64,000 bases of DNA, taken from the NCBI GenBank assembly GCA_024685315.1, contig JAIKVW010000013.1:26027-90026 (forward strand), given 5' to 3'. Under the pieces are notes generated by a model. That model worked only from the letters and a program-made list of their open reading frames with translations. It ran no database searches and was not told the origin of the DNA. Origin of the DNA: Lachnospiraceae bacterium (lineage in GTDB: Bacteria > Bacillota > Clostridia > Lachnospirales > Lachnospiraceae). Within the stretch, counting starts at the first letter, position 1, and every line of letters starts with the position of its first letter. This document shows positions 8,005 through 16,677 of the stretch, piece after piece. A program made the translations under genes and the position numbers.

Positions 8005-8976
8005 TCACTGTTCCCGGGCCGCCGAGCCCCGGTGGCGCCTCTCCCAGCGCTTCTCGATCACTTCCTGTTTCATTTCACGGATCTTGTCCGCGCCCTCTTC
8101 GTCAATAAGCCGGATCGTCTTGATGGCGAACATACGGTTCCCGGCGTCGGTGGTCTTGATCCGTATCTTCCCCCGGATATTTCCGTGTTCCCTGCACTCG
8201 CACAGGCAGTAGCAGGACTTTCCTTTTCCAACGAACCAGTTCAGCTTTTTCCTGGCCGTCCTTCCGCATTTGAAGCACCTGACCGACCTGACCTCGCGGT
8301 CCGCCATCAGCTCTTCCCTGGAAGAGAACTCACGCGAAATATACTTATAATAATCATCATAGACAAGGTGGATCTCCTCTTCCTTCGTCTTGGGATTCTG
8401 GTAGTAATCCACCGAATACTGCCTTTCGCAGAGCTTAGGGTCGAGCTGCCTCAGTATCTCGGCCGTGTACGCTGCGTCATTTACCGCCCTGTGGAAGGGT
8501 TCCTTCTTTGGCAGCCGGAAGAAATCCGTCGCGGCCTCGAGGCTCTCTGCCTTATGCTCCGGGTCGAACTGCAGCCGGAACATCTTCTGGACGTTGTAGT
8601 AGGTGATCGGCCCCTCGAGCAGGTCGTCCAGATGGTAATATTTGAGATTCCTCTGGAGCTCGACGAGATCACCGTTCCCCCAGGTGCAGAATACAGGATC
8701 ATCGCCGCACCATAGCAGGAAGTCCACCACCACATAAGGGAAGGTATCGCTTCCCGAAAGCTCTTTCTGGGAGATCCCCGTGATCTCCTTTGTCTTATAA
8801 TGAAGTTTTTTGTATATTTTCGGCTTGCATGTCTGGCTGAACCGGTCGATCTCGTTCAGATCCTCGTCAAGGAGCACCGCCCCAATCTCGATGATCTCAA
8901 ATGGGATCCTGTTGTCTGCCGGGGTCTTCCCGAACATCCGCTGATTCCACTCGAAATCGACGACTACGTAGTTCAT
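8005..8976 (-). CDS. DEDDh 3'-5' exonuclease with C-terminal zinc-ribbon-like region
   Basis: Starting at the ATG at 8976 the protein has 323 residues and opens with MNYVVVDFEWNQ, where D7 and E9 are the first catalytic pair. The remaining DEDDh residues are visible in the middle (GDDPVFCTWGNGDL) and in HRAVNDAAYTAEIL. This is the DnaQ/RNase T/KapD exonuclease fold. A Cys-rich tail (FKCGRTARKKLNWFVGKGKS, then CYCLCEC) looks like a zinc ribbon and may bind nucleic acid. The frame extends 51 codons further upstream, but that part is not protein-like and GGGAGG precedes 8976. Whether DNA or RNA is the substrate cannot be told. It is divergent from the patatin gene and ends in a strong terminator. 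Confidence 0.85.
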   Translation of the reverse strand: MNYVVVDFEWNQRMFGKTPADNRIPFEIIEIGAVLLDEDLNEIDRFSQTCKPKIYKKLHYKTKEITGISQKELSGSDTFPYVVVDFLLWCGDDPVFCTWGNGDLVELQRNLKYYHLDDLLEGPITYYNVQKMFRLQFDPEHKAESLEAATDFFRLPKKEPFHRAVNDAAYTAEILRQLDPKLCERQYSVDYYQNPKTKEEEIHLVYDDYYKYISREFSSREELMADREVRSVRCFKCGRTARKKLNWFVGKGKSCYCLCECREHGNIRGKIRIKTTDAGNRMFAIKTIRLIDEEGADKIREMKQEVIEKRWERRHRGSAAREQ

Positions 8977-9149
8977 TTTGTTTTTACCGCCTCCCGGCCA
9001 TGTCCCGGAACATGCAGCCTGATGCTCCGAAGGCACGTTATCATCCATAGTAATAGTATTTAAAAAAGCCTGCTTTGTCAACCTTGCCGCCTTTTGTGTG
9101 CTATAATGAGTTAAATAATCCCAAAACAATTGCAGGAGACATTAATATT

Positions 9150-10052
9150 ATGAAGAAATACAGCGGGCTTGCGGGGCTCCCCCGCGGAGACGCTCCGGAA
9201 GGCATCACTCCCGGCTGCCTCGTGCTGGAGGGCGGCGCCTGGCGCGGTCTGTACACCCAGGGTGCCATTGACGCGCTTCTGGAGGCCGGGATCAATTTCC
9301 AGACCGTCATCGGGGTATCCGCAGGAGCAATGTCCTCCATCGGGTATATGTCGGGCCAGATCGGCCTCTGCCCTCGCTTCAACCTGACCTACCGCCACCA
9401 CCCGATGTACGTGGGCATCGGTTCGCTCCTGATAGATCATGGCATTACCGGTTTCACCTTCTGCTTCAGGAAGATCAAGGGCGAGTTCGCTCTTAATAAA
9501 AAGCGCTTTTACGATCCCAGGCGGCGCCACGTCGTTGTCGTCACGAACTGCCTTACAGGGGAGGCCGAGTATCCGGAGCGCGGCAAGGACAGGATCTTCC
9601 GGAATATCCGGGCCTCTGCGACGGTACCCTACGTTTCGCTCCCGGTAATGATAAACGGGACCCCTTACCTTGACGGGGGCATAGCAGAAAAGATCCCCTA
9701 TAGCTGGGCTCTGGAGAACGGCTATGATAAGATCATGGTGATCCGCACCCGCGAAGCCTCCTACCGCCGCGAAAAGAAGAAGTCCGGCCCCGGGCTCATC
9801 TCCCGGATTCTATACCGGAAATATCCCGGGATCCTGCGCGATTTCGCAGAGACAGAGGTCCGCTACAACGCCACCGTCGACCGCATAGACTCGGACGCCG
9901 CAGCCGGAAAGACATTTTCTCTCGCGCCTTCTCAGCCTGTGACCATAAAACGTTTCGAAGGCGACCTGGAAAAGCTCGGAGAGCTCTACCACCTCGGATA
10001 CGAGGACGCAAAGAGAGCTATCCCCGCGATCAGGGAATACCTCGCGAAATAG
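9150..10052 (+). CDS. Patatin-like phospholipase
   Basis: The ATG at 9150 follows GCAGGAGA and gives 300 residues; an upstream in-frame extension to 9075 is less likely. The protein has the patatin catalytic machinery: the oxyanion loop LEGGAWRGLYTQG (about residues 26-38), the nucleophile GVSAG (Ser57), and the dyad aspartate in YLDGG (Asp175). Patatin enzymes are acyl hydrolases acting on membrane lipids. This subgroup (YjjU/RssA-like) is common in Firmicutes and its physiological substrate is unknown. No signal peptide is visible, so it should be cytoplasmic or membrane-peripheral. A response-regulator gene follows after 50 bases. Confidence 0.9.
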   Translation: MKKYSGLAGLPRGDAPEGITPGCLVLEGGAWRGLYTQGAIDALLEAGINFQTVIGVSAGAMSSIGYMSGQIGLCPRFNLTYRHHPMYVGIGSLLIDHGITGFTFCFRKIKGEFALNKKRFYDPRRRHVVVVTNCLTGEAEYPERGKDRIFRNIRASATVPYVSLPVMINGTPYLDGGIAEKIPYSWALENGYDKIMVIRTREASYRREKKKSGPGLISRILYRKYPGILRDFAETEVRYNATVDRIDSDAAAGKTFSLAPSQPVTIKRFEGDLEKLGELYHLGYEDAKRAIPAIREYLAK

Positions 10053-10102
10053 TATTTAAAGGGGGTACATCTGCCCCGTGTTTAATATAAGGAAGAAATC
10101 AT

Positions 10103-10792
10103 ATGAAAATACTTCTCGTGGAAGACGAAAAATCCCTCTCAAGGGCCCTCGTCAAAATACTTGAACACGCAAATTATTCGGTCGACCCGGTCTATGACGG
10201 AGAGGAGGCCCTCGACTACCTCGCAGACGGGAGCTACGACGCCGTGGTCCTGGACATAATGATCCCTAAAAAGGACGGTCTTACGGTCCTCCGGGAGACC
10301 CGCGCCAAAGGGAATAACGTCCCGGTGCTTCTCCTCACCGCGAAATCCGAGATTGAGGACCGCGTTTCCGGGCTTGACGCGGGGGCGAACGACTACCTCA
10401 CCAAGCCTTTCGCGCCCCCGGAGCTCCTCGCGCGCATACGCGCAATGCTGCGCATAAAGATGCAGGCGGAGGGGGCCGATGCCAGCGGCACGGATATTAT
10501 CCTTGGGAACCTGCGCCTCAGCCGCACGACCTATGAGCTCTCCTCCCCGAACGGATCCTTCCGCCTCGCGGGCAAAGAGTACCAGATGATGGAAATGCTT
10601 ATGACGAACCCGAACGCCCTCATCTCCACAGAGCGCTTTTTCGAAAAGATCTGGGGCTACGACAGCGACGCAGAGATAAACGTCGTCTGGGTCTACATTT
10701 CCTACCTCAGAAAGAAACTTGACTCGCTGAATGCGGACGTTGCGATAAAAGCTTCCCGCGGCGCGGGCTACTCGCTGGTCGAAAAGCAGTAA
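10103..10792 (+). CDS. OmpR/PhoB-family response regulator
   Basis: The 229-residue protein has a receiver domain with acidic pocket VEDE, the phosphorylation site Asp51 in VVLDIMIPKKDG, a switch Thr in LLLTAKS and a conserved Lys in YLTKPF. It is followed by a winged-helix DNA-binding domain (about 130-229, VWVYISYLRKKL). Phosphorylation by the adjacent kinase should alter DNA binding. The kinase gene starts 11 bases after its stop, so the two are one operon. The ribosome site is AAGGAAG. The signal and targets are unknown; a direct repeat before the nearby lipoprotein gene is one candidate target. Confidence 0.93.
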   Translation: MKILLVEDEKSLSRALVKILEHANYSVDPVYDGEEALDYLADGSYDAVVLDIMIPKKDGLTVLRETRAKGNNVPVLLLTAKSEIEDRVSGLDAGANDYLTKPFAPPELLARIRAMLRIKMQAEGADASGTDIILGNLRLSRTTYELSSPNGSFRLAGKEYQMMEMLMTNPNALISTERFFEKIWGYDSDAEINVVWVYISYLRKKLDSLNADVAIKASRGAGYSLVEKQ

Positions 10793-10803
10793 GGACTTAA
10801 GAA

Positions 10804-12165
10804 ATGATCAAAAAACTCCGTAGAAAGTTTGTCGTTGCCGCCATGCTGGCCGTTGTGATAGTGCTGGGCGTGATCATGATCACAATCAATGTGCTCAATC
10901 ACCGATCCATGGTCGCGGACGCAGACGAGATCCTGAACGTGCTCCAGGAAAACGGCGGGGAGTTCCCTATCGGACCCGGAAGAAAGGACTCGGATATGCC
11001 CGAACCCCCGGGCAATACCCCGCTTGAGCCCAACGGCGAAGATCAGGATGATATGTTTGACGATGACTTGGACGACCTGGATGATGACCCTTTTGAGGAT
11101 CTTTCCAGACTTTCCTGGTATTCCGAAGAGACCGCTTACGAGTCCCGGTATTTTGTCGTTACCGTTGACGAGAACGGCAATTTCCTTGAGATCAACCTTC
11201 AGCGTATTGCCGCCATTGACTCGGACAGCGCGCGCGAATATGCCTCGAAAGTCATCAAAAGCGGCAGTTCTTCCGGATTTTCAGGCAACTACCGCTACAG
11301 CGTCTCTGAAACCGATGACGGCAGCAGCCGGATCATTTTCCTCGACTGCTCCCGCTCGATAAGCAGCTTCAGGAGCTTCCTGTACATAAGCATCCTGGTG
11401 TCCCTCATCGGGCTCGCAGGAATATTCGTGCTGGTCCTCGTTTTCTCCGGCAGGATCGTCCGCCCGGTCGAAGAGAGCTACGAAAAGCAGCGCCGTTTCA
11501 TAACCGACGCCGGCCACGAGCTGCGCACCCCGCTTACAATAATCGATGCGGACGTTTCTGTCGCGGAAATGGAGCTGGAAGGCGCGCAGGACAATGAATT
11601 CCTCCAGGATATCAAGGCCCAGACCAAGCGCCTCTCTACGCTAACGGACGAATTGATCTACCTCTCGAAGATGGAGGAAGGGAGCTCCCCGCTCACCATG
11701 ATGGAATTCCCGGTCTCCGAGCTCGCTGAGGAATGCGCGGAATCCTACACTTCCCGCGCGGTTATCGACAATAAGGACTTCGCCGTCGATATCCAGCCCA
11801 TGGTATCATTTACCGGCGACCAGCGTTCGATCCTGCAGCTCATAAACCTGCTGCTAGACAACGCATTCAAATACTCGCCCGCTGGCGGAAAAGTCTCCTT
11901 CAGCCTTAAACACGAGGACCAGAAGCTCCTTCTGCGCGTTGAAAATGACTCCGCGCCTATCCCGCAGGATGACATCGCCCATCTCTTCGACCGCTTCTAC
12001 CGCGCCGACAAATCACGTAACTCATCGACTGGCGGTCACGGCATCGGCCTCTCCGTCGCCCATGCGATCGTTGATTCCCACAAGGGGAAGATCACCGCAA
12101 GCTCGCGTGATGGAAATTCGCTCCGGATGGACGTCGTGCTGCCTGACAATAAGATCCGTTCATGA
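10804..12165 (+). CDS. Sensor histidine kinase
   Basis: This 453-residue membrane kinase has an N-terminal helix (about 11-31), an extracytoplasmic domain of about 160 residues, and a second helix (about 196-216). The HisKA segment contains the phospho-accepting His238 in FITDAGHELRTPL. The HATPase domain shows LLDNAFKYSPAGGKV, HLFDRFYRADKS and GGHGIGLSVAHAI. It should phosphorylate the upstream response regulator. The outer loop has a dense acidic patch at residues 80-99 (13 of 20 are Asp or Glu), which might bind cations or cationic peptides; that is inference. It overlaps nothing and ends at a strong terminator shared with the convergent HAD gene. Confidence 0.93.
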   Translation: MIKKLRRKFVVAAMLAVVIVLGVIMITINVLNHRSMVADADEILNVLQENGGEFPIGPGRKDSDMPEPPGNTPLEPNGEDQDDMFDDDLDDLDDDPFEDLSRLSWYSEETAYESRYFVVTVDENGNFLEINLQRIAAIDSDSAREYASKVIKSGSSSGFSGNYRYSVSETDDGSSRIIFLDCSRSISSFRSFLYISILVSLIGLAGIFVLVLVFSGRIVRPVEESYEKQRRFITDAGHELRTPLTIIDADVSVAEMELEGAQDNEFLQDIKAQTKRLSTLTDELIYLSKMEEGSSPLTMMEFPVSELAEECAESYTSRAVIDNKDFAVDIQPMVSFTGDQRSILQLINLLLDNAFKYSPAGGKVSFSLKHEDQKLLLRVENDSAPIPQDDIAHLFDRFYRADKSRNSSTGGHGIGLSVAHAIVDSHKGKITASSRDGNSLRMDVVLPDNKIRS

Positions 12166-12171
12166 TCAAAA

Positions 12172-12210
12172 GCGGGCTGCCGCATCGCTAGATGCGGCAG
12201 CCTGCTCTTT
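12172..12210. terminator. Bidirectional terminator between kinase and HAD gene
   Basis: GCGGGCTGCCGCATC and GATGCGGCAGCCTGC form a 14-15 bp stem with a short GCTA loop, followed by TCTTTCTTTT on the plus strand. Confidence 0.85.
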
Positions 12211-12213
12211 CTT

Positions 12214-12873
12214 TTATCTTAATACATATTCCGCGATTTCCTCCGGAGTCCCGGCTAAGTATGTCGGACCGGCATCTTCCAGCTCTTCCCTGCTGCCGTA
12301 GCCGTAAAGCACCCCGACAGAGTCTATCCCTGCCGCCCTTGCCCCGGCGATATCGTTCTCGCGGTCCCCGACCATGACGGCGCTCCGGGTATCCGTGATC
12401 CCGCAGGCCTTCAGGGCAAATTGCACGACCGCAGCCTTAGTCTTTTCTTGGACCATCTCTGACGCAGCAACAAAGTCAAAATATTTCATAAGGTCAAAAT
12501 GCTCCAGCACCCTGACCGCTGTGTCCCCCCGCTTGTAAGTCGCTATTATAAGGCGCTTTCCTTCCGCCGAGAGCCTCTCAAGCAGTTCGCGGATCCCCGG
12601 GTAGACTTCGTTTTCAAACAGGCCGCCCATCTCATTATAATATTTCCGGAACAGGAAAACGGCCCTTTCGGCATCTTCTCCGGACAAACCGAAGAACCTG
12701 TAATATGAGTCGGCCAACGGCGGTCCGACAAAGGCCCGGAGCCTGTCATCCTCGCCGGCCTCTATCCCCATCTCGCCGAGCGACCAGCGCACCGCATGGA
12801 TAATTCCCCGCCCGGAATCCGTCAAGGTCCCGTCAAGATCAAAAAGCACATTCCCGTACATGATTAACTCCAT
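12214..12873 (-). CDS. HAD-superfamily hydrolase, phosphoglycolate phosphatase-like
   Basis: This 219-residue protein shows all HAD motifs: I, VLFDLDGTLTDS (nucleophile Asp near residue 12); II, RLIIATYK; III, the Lys in MVQEKTKAAVVQ; and IV, MVGDRENDIAGARAAG. The helical cap between motifs I and II and the length fit subfamily IA (Gph/PgmB/YsaA-like phosphatases). It would remove phosphate from a small metabolite in the cytoplasm; the substrate is not predictable. Two starts are possible: 12873 (AAGGA 5 bases upstream) and 12861 (GGAG 6 bases upstream). It is a single-gene unit between convergent and divergent neighbours. Confidence 0.88.
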   Translation of the reverse strand: MELIMYGNVLFDLDGTLTDSGRGIIHAVRWSLGEMGIEAGEDDRLRAFVGPPLADSYYRFFGLSGEDAERAVFLFRKYYNEMGGLFENEVYPGIRELLERLSAEGKRLIIATYKRGDTAVRVLEHFDLMKYFDFVAASEMVQEKTKAAVVQFALKACGITDTRSAVMVGDRENDIAGARAAGIDSVGVLYGYGSREELEDAGPTYLAGTPEEIAEYVLR

Positions 12874-12943
12874 TTGATTCCTTAATTTTACACGATATCA
12901 CGCTTTCAAAAAAGCTTTGAGAAAAATAATAATTAAATCGTTC

Positions 12944-12963
12944 TTTAAGTTATTTTTTAAGTT
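12944..12963 (+). promoter_or_regulatory. Tandem TTTAAGTT repeat upstream of the beta-helix lipoprotein
   Basis: TTTAAGTT occurs at 12944-12951 and 12956-12963, a 12-base period close to one helical turn, as is usual for OmpR-type direct-repeat sites. It lies 48 bases before the lipoprotein start codon. Confidence 0.35.
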
Positions 12964-13010
12964 CATGTCTTAAAATGCTGGCATCAGGACTATCATAGGA
13001 GGCCATAATC

Positions 13011-14687
13011 ATGAAAAACAGATATACTGCAATTGCACTTGGAATATCATTGATCCTTTCGACCGGGCTTGCCGCCTGCTCTTCATCTTCCTCATCTGTT
13101 GAAACAGAATCTGAGGCCGAGACCGTGATCGTAACAGAAAGCATTTCTGAGGAATCCGAAGAGGCCGTTCAGGAAGAAGAATCCGGCGAAGCTCCCGATG
13201 AGCAGGGCGCTCCCGACGGCGAGGCTCCCGACGGACAGACTCCTCCCGACGGCGAGGCTCCTGACGGAGAAGGCGGCCCCGGCGGACAGGCCCCAAATGG
13301 CGGGGAAGGCGGCCCCGGAGGACAGACCCCTCCTGACGGCGAAGGCGGCCCCGGAGGCGTCGGTTCAGGATCTTCTTCCGACATCGAATATACAGCTGTA
13401 AATGAATATACCGAAGACACAAGCGTTTCAGGAATTACCGTAGATTCCACCGGCACCGACGAAAACGCCATCCTGATCTCCGGCGGCGCATCGGTAGAGC
13501 TGGACGACATAACCGTCACCCGGACATCAAGCGACAGCACCGGAGGAGACAACTCCAGCTTTTACGGGGTCGGCGCAGCCATCCTCACAACAGACGGTAC
13601 CGCGTACATCTCCGGAGCTGAGATCACGACAGACTCGGCAGGCGGCGCAGGTGTATTTGCCTACGGAGACGGAGTCGTTTACGTAGCAGATACCACGATC
13701 ACCACCGTCCAGGATACATCCGGCGGCATCCACGCAGCCGGCGGCGGCACACTCTACGCGTATGACGTGACCGTCGAGACAAACGGCAACTCTTCCGCAG
13801 CCGTCAGAAGCGACCGCGGAGGCGGTACAATGGTAATAGACGGCGGCACCTGCACCAGCAACGGAACAGGCTCGCCCGCAGTCTACTCTACCGCTGACAT
13901 AACTATTAACGACGCTGTCCTCATCGCGACCGGTTCTGAAGCGGTCTGCATAGAAGGTTTAAATACTCTCCGCCTTTATGACTGCGATCTCACCGGAAAC
14001 ATGTCTGATGACGCACAGAATGACTGCACCTGGAATATCATACTATACCAGAGCATGTCAGGGGACTCCGAGGTAGGTAATTCGACATTTGAAATGGCCG
14101 GCGGCAGCATTACCGCTAAGAACGGCGGAATGTTCTACACCACCAACACAGAGTCGACCTTCATCCTTGAAGACGTAGATATCGTTTACGCGGAGGACAG
14201 CGATTTCTTCCTGAAGGTAACCGGCAACAGCAACGCAAGAGGCTGGGGATCTTCAGGATCCAACGGAGCTCAGTGCACATTCACAGCGATCGACCAGGAA
14301 ATGGAAGGGTATGTGATCTGGGATTCCATCAGCACCCTTGACTTCTACATCACTGACGGCAGCGTCCTCACCGGAGCGGTCATTGACGACGAGTCCAACG
14401 CAGGAAGCGGCGGCAGCGGATACTGCAGCATCTACCTCGATTCCACCTCTGCCTGGATCGTTACCGAGGACAGCATTCTCACCAACCTTTACAGCTCAGG
14501 GACCATCGTAGATGAGAGCGGCAACACCGTTTCGATAGTCGGAAGCGACGGCACCGTATATGTTAGCGGTAACAGCAGCTGCACGATCACCGTGACCGGG
14601 ACCTACAGCACCAACCCGAGCTTCTCAGGCGCGAGCAGTGCAGGAAGCTTCTCTGATTACGCAGTCGAGAGGCCCGCAGGACTGTAA
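13011..14687 (+). CDS. Surface lipoprotein with Gly/Pro-rich stalk and beta-helix repeats
   Basis: The 558-residue product has a lipoprotein signal (LILSTGLAAC) and an acidic linker. A stalk of about 60 residues follows, built from PDGEA, PPDG and GGPGG units. From about residue 125 there are many short Gly/Thr/Asp-rich repeats of a right-handed parallel beta-helix (for example GTAYISGAEITTDSAGGAG and GTLYAYDVTVETNGNSSAA). No catalytic signature is visible, so adhesion or carbohydrate binding is plausible but unproven. The stalk is coded by short tandem DNA repeats at about 13195-13370, which could change length. The ribosome site is AGGAGG. The gene stands alone and two terminator hairpins follow. 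Confidence 0.75.
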   Translation: MKNRYTAIALGISLILSTGLAACSSSSSSVETESEAETVIVTESISEESEEAVQEEESGEAPDEQGAPDGEAPDGQTPPDGEAPDGEGGPGGQAPNGGEGGPGGQTPPDGEGGPGGVGSGSSSDIEYTAVNEYTEDTSVSGITVDSTGTDENAILISGGASVELDDITVTRTSSDSTGGDNSSFYGVGAAILTTDGTAYISGAEITTDSAGGAGVFAYGDGVVYVADTTITTVQDTSGGIHAAGGGTLYAYDVTVETNGNSSAAVRSDRGGGTMVIDGGTCTSNGTGSPAVYSTADITINDAVLIATGSEAVCIEGLNTLRLYDCDLTGNMSDDAQNDCTWNIILYQSMSGDSEVGNSTFEMAGGSITAKNGGMFYTTNTESTFILEDVDIVYAEDSDFFLKVTGNSNARGWGSSGSNGAQCTFTAIDQEMEGYVIWDSISTLDFYITDGSVLTGAVIDDESNAGSGGSGYCSIYLDSTSAWIVTEDSILTNLYSSGTIVDESGNTVSIVGSDGTVYVSGNSSCTITVTGTYSTNPSFSGASSAGSFSDYAVERPAGL

Positions 14688-14792
14688 GATTCAAAGACTT
14701 TTAAACGACGACTGGCTGTTGGCAGACTAGCACAGGCTCCTCCCAAAGAATCGGGGCATACCCCAAAAAATGCCAAAAGGCCGCAAACAAAT

Positions 14793-14833
14793 ATCAGGCA
14801 TACCGCCACAGATTCCCGGGCGGTATGCCTGAT
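14793..14833 (+). terminator. Terminator hairpin after the lipoprotein gene
   Basis: A perfect 15-bp stem (14793-14807 with 14819-14833) is followed by TTCTTAA. Confidence 0.7.
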
Positions 14834-14841
14834 TTCTTAAA

Positions 14842-14886
14842 ACACAGGCGAGGCACCACAAAAGGATGTCCCGCCCGTGTTTTTTT
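14842..14886 (+). terminator. Second, weaker terminator with a seven-T run
   Basis: ACACAGGCGAG can pair with CCCGCCCGTGT with two mismatches and runs directly into TTTTTTT (14880-14886). Two terminators in tandem here suggest strong isolation of the lipoprotein transcript. Confidence 0.55.
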
Positions 14887-14931
14887 CATTAAAAGACATA
14901 TCAGGAAGAATTATGGACCATGATGCCGGAT

Positions 14932-15831
14932 TCACACCAGCTGTATTATCAGCGGGATGGTTATGATGCTCAGGATCGTCGAGACCAGCACGGTCTCCAC
15001 TGCATAGGTGTAATCCGCGTCATAGAGCTGCGCATAGACCGCGATGTTTACGCCGACCGGGCAGGCCGCGACAATTAGAAGCGCCGCCTTTAGATCGTAG
15101 GACACCCCCGGCACGAGCCGCAGAAGCGCCGCAGTGATAAGCGGCAGCACGACCAGCCGCAGAAGGCTTATCTCATAATTTGCCTTCCTCGTGACCATCT
15201 TCCGGACATTCGTCTGCGCAAGGTAGACCCCCACCACGAACATCGCGAGCGGCGTGTTCAGATTAGCGGCGCTGTTCAGCACGGAAGCCGCAATAGCCGG
15301 TATCGGTGCCGCGGTAAAAAACAGCACGAGCCCGGCACATGTCGCAATAAAGAACGGTGCCTTCAGCAGCTTCCTGACCGAAAAGGGCTCTTTAGCATTT
15401 GTCAGCAGCGAGACCCCGTAGGTCCACTGGAATATGTTCAGAAACGAAATGAAGGCCGCGACGTAAAATACCGCCCCATCCGCCAGGGAAGCAGTTATCA
15501 GCGGGATCCCGAAGAATCCCGGGTTCGAAAACGCCGCCGCGAACTTCGCGATGCTGTCTTCCCGGAAAAACAACCTTGGCACGAGCATCGCTATGACAAG
15601 CGCTGCCAGCGCGAGCGCCGCCGAGATGACCAGCGCCCTTATCATTTCCGGGCTTCTCTCAACAAGGAAGCCTTTTATTATCACCGCCGGGAGCGAGACG
15701 TAGATCAGAATGTTCCCGAGCCCCTTGCTGGTCACGGAATTGATCAGCCCGGCGCGGTACAGCAGGAACCCGATGAATGACAGCAGGAACATCACCGCGA
15801 TCTGCTGCAAAAGTATAAGTGCGGTACTCAT
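14932..15831 (-). CDS. AEC (auxin efflux carrier) family transporter
   Basis: Starting at the ATG at 15831 (GAGAAGGGAA upstream) the protein has 299 residues and about ten membrane helices in two halves. They include LLSFIGFLLYRAGLI, FSNPGFFGIPLITASLADGAVFY and the C-terminal ACPVGVNIAVYAQLYDADYTYA. The NPGFFGIPL and PVGVN motifs around the crossing helices are typical of the AEC family (YfdV/MleP-type), which moves organic acids and similar anions. An in-frame upstream extension overlaps tatD and is unlikely to be used. It begins 10 bases after the tatD stop, so the two form an operon. The substrate is unknown. Confidence 0.88.
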   Translation of the reverse strand: MSTALILLQQIAVMFLLSFIGFLLYRAGLINSVTSKGLGNILIYVSLPAVIIKGFLVERSPEMIRALVISAALALAALVIAMLVPRLFFREDSIAKFAAAFSNPGFFGIPLITASLADGAVFYVAAFISFLNIFQWTYGVSLLTNAKEPFSVRKLLKAPFFIATCAGLVLFFTAAPIPAIAASVLNSAANLNTPLAMFVVGVYLAQTNVRKMVTRKANYEISLLRLVVLPLITAALLRLVPGVSYDLKAALLIVAACPVGVNIAVYAQLYDADYTYAVETVLVSTILSIITIPLIIQLV

Positions 15832-15841
15832 TTCCCTTCTC

Positions 15842-16624
15842 TCACCCTTCCATCCGGTACGCCCTGTGCGCGTTCTCCCAGGTCTTCTGTATAACTTCCT
15901 CCCGGGAAACATTTTTCAGCGCGGCTATCTGATCGATCACGTAGCTCAGGTTCAGCGAACTGTTGCGCTTCCCGCGGTTCGGGACCGGCGAAAGGTAGGG
16001 GCTGTCGGTCTCAAGCACGATACTGTCCAGAGGCACTGCCTGCACCACTTCCTTCAGCACCCGGCTGTTCTTGTAGGTCACTACCCCGCCTATCCCAAGG
16101 AACAGGCCCATTTTAATATATTCTCTGGCATGCTCTACCGAGTAGGCGTAGCAGTGCACGATGCCTCCGACCTCGGAGAGCTTCTCATCCTTCGCAATAT
16201 CCATGGTGTCCTGCGCGGCCTCCCGGGAATGGATCACTATCGGCAGTCCCATCTCCCGCGCGAGCCCGATCTGGCGGCGGAACCAGTAACGCTGGTTCTC
16301 CCTTTTCTCCGGGTCTTTCTCCCAGTAATAATCGAGCCCGATCTCGCCTATCGCGACCACCTTCGGCCGCTTCGCCTGCTCCGCGAGCCAGGCAAAAGTC
16401 TCTTCGGAGAGCTGCCCGGCGTCGCTCGGATGCACTCCTGCTGCCGCGTAGATGAAAGGATACTGCTGCGCGAGCTCTATGCTGCTTTCGGTGGACCTAA
16501 GGTCCGCGCCGATATTTACGACCTTCGCGATCCCGGCCTTCTGAAAGCGCGAAAGCAGTTCCTCGCGGTCCGAATCAAAGGCTTCATCGTCATAATGTGC
16601 GTGTGTATCAAAAATCTTATCCAT
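15842..16624 (-). CDS. tatD: TatD-family metal-dependent deoxyribonuclease
   Basis: The 260-residue protein starts MDKIFDTHAHYDD, whose two His are the first metal ligands. It continues with AAAGVHPSDAGQL, VAIGEIGLDYYWEKD (metal-bridging Glu), LPIVIHSREAAQDT, GIVHCYAYSVEHA and VLETDSPYLSPVPNRGKRN (final Asp). These are the full TatD amidohydrolase-like TIM-barrel signatures. TatD proteins are 3'-5' DNases implicated in DNA repair and oxidative damage. The usual neighbours metG and rsmA/ksgA are partly kept: metG lies 1 kb upstream, separated here by vapBC. This suggests the toxin module was inserted into a metG-tatD run (inference). Confidence 0.94.
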   Translation of the reverse strand: MDKIFDTHAHYDDEAFDSDREELLSRFQKAGIAKVVNIGADLRSTESSIELAQQYPFIYAAAGVHPSDAGQLSEETFAWLAEQAKRPKVVAIGEIGLDYYWEKDPEKRENQRYWFRRQIGLAREMGLPIVIHSREAAQDTMDIAKDEKLSEVGGIVHCYAYSVEHAREYIKMGLFLGIGGVVTYKNSRVLKEVVQAVPLDSIVLETDSPYLSPVPNRGKRNSSLNLSYVIDQIAALKNVSREEVIQKTWENAHRAYRMEG

Positions 16625-16677
16625 AGCTTTTAAAATGATATTTTATCTGCCGGCCTAAGCCATTTATCAAATGCTCC

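Noticed and set aside
13009..13422. Arg-rich 137-codon minus-strand ORF
   Set aside because: It is the reverse of the Gly/Pro/Asp stalk repeats of the lipoprotein.
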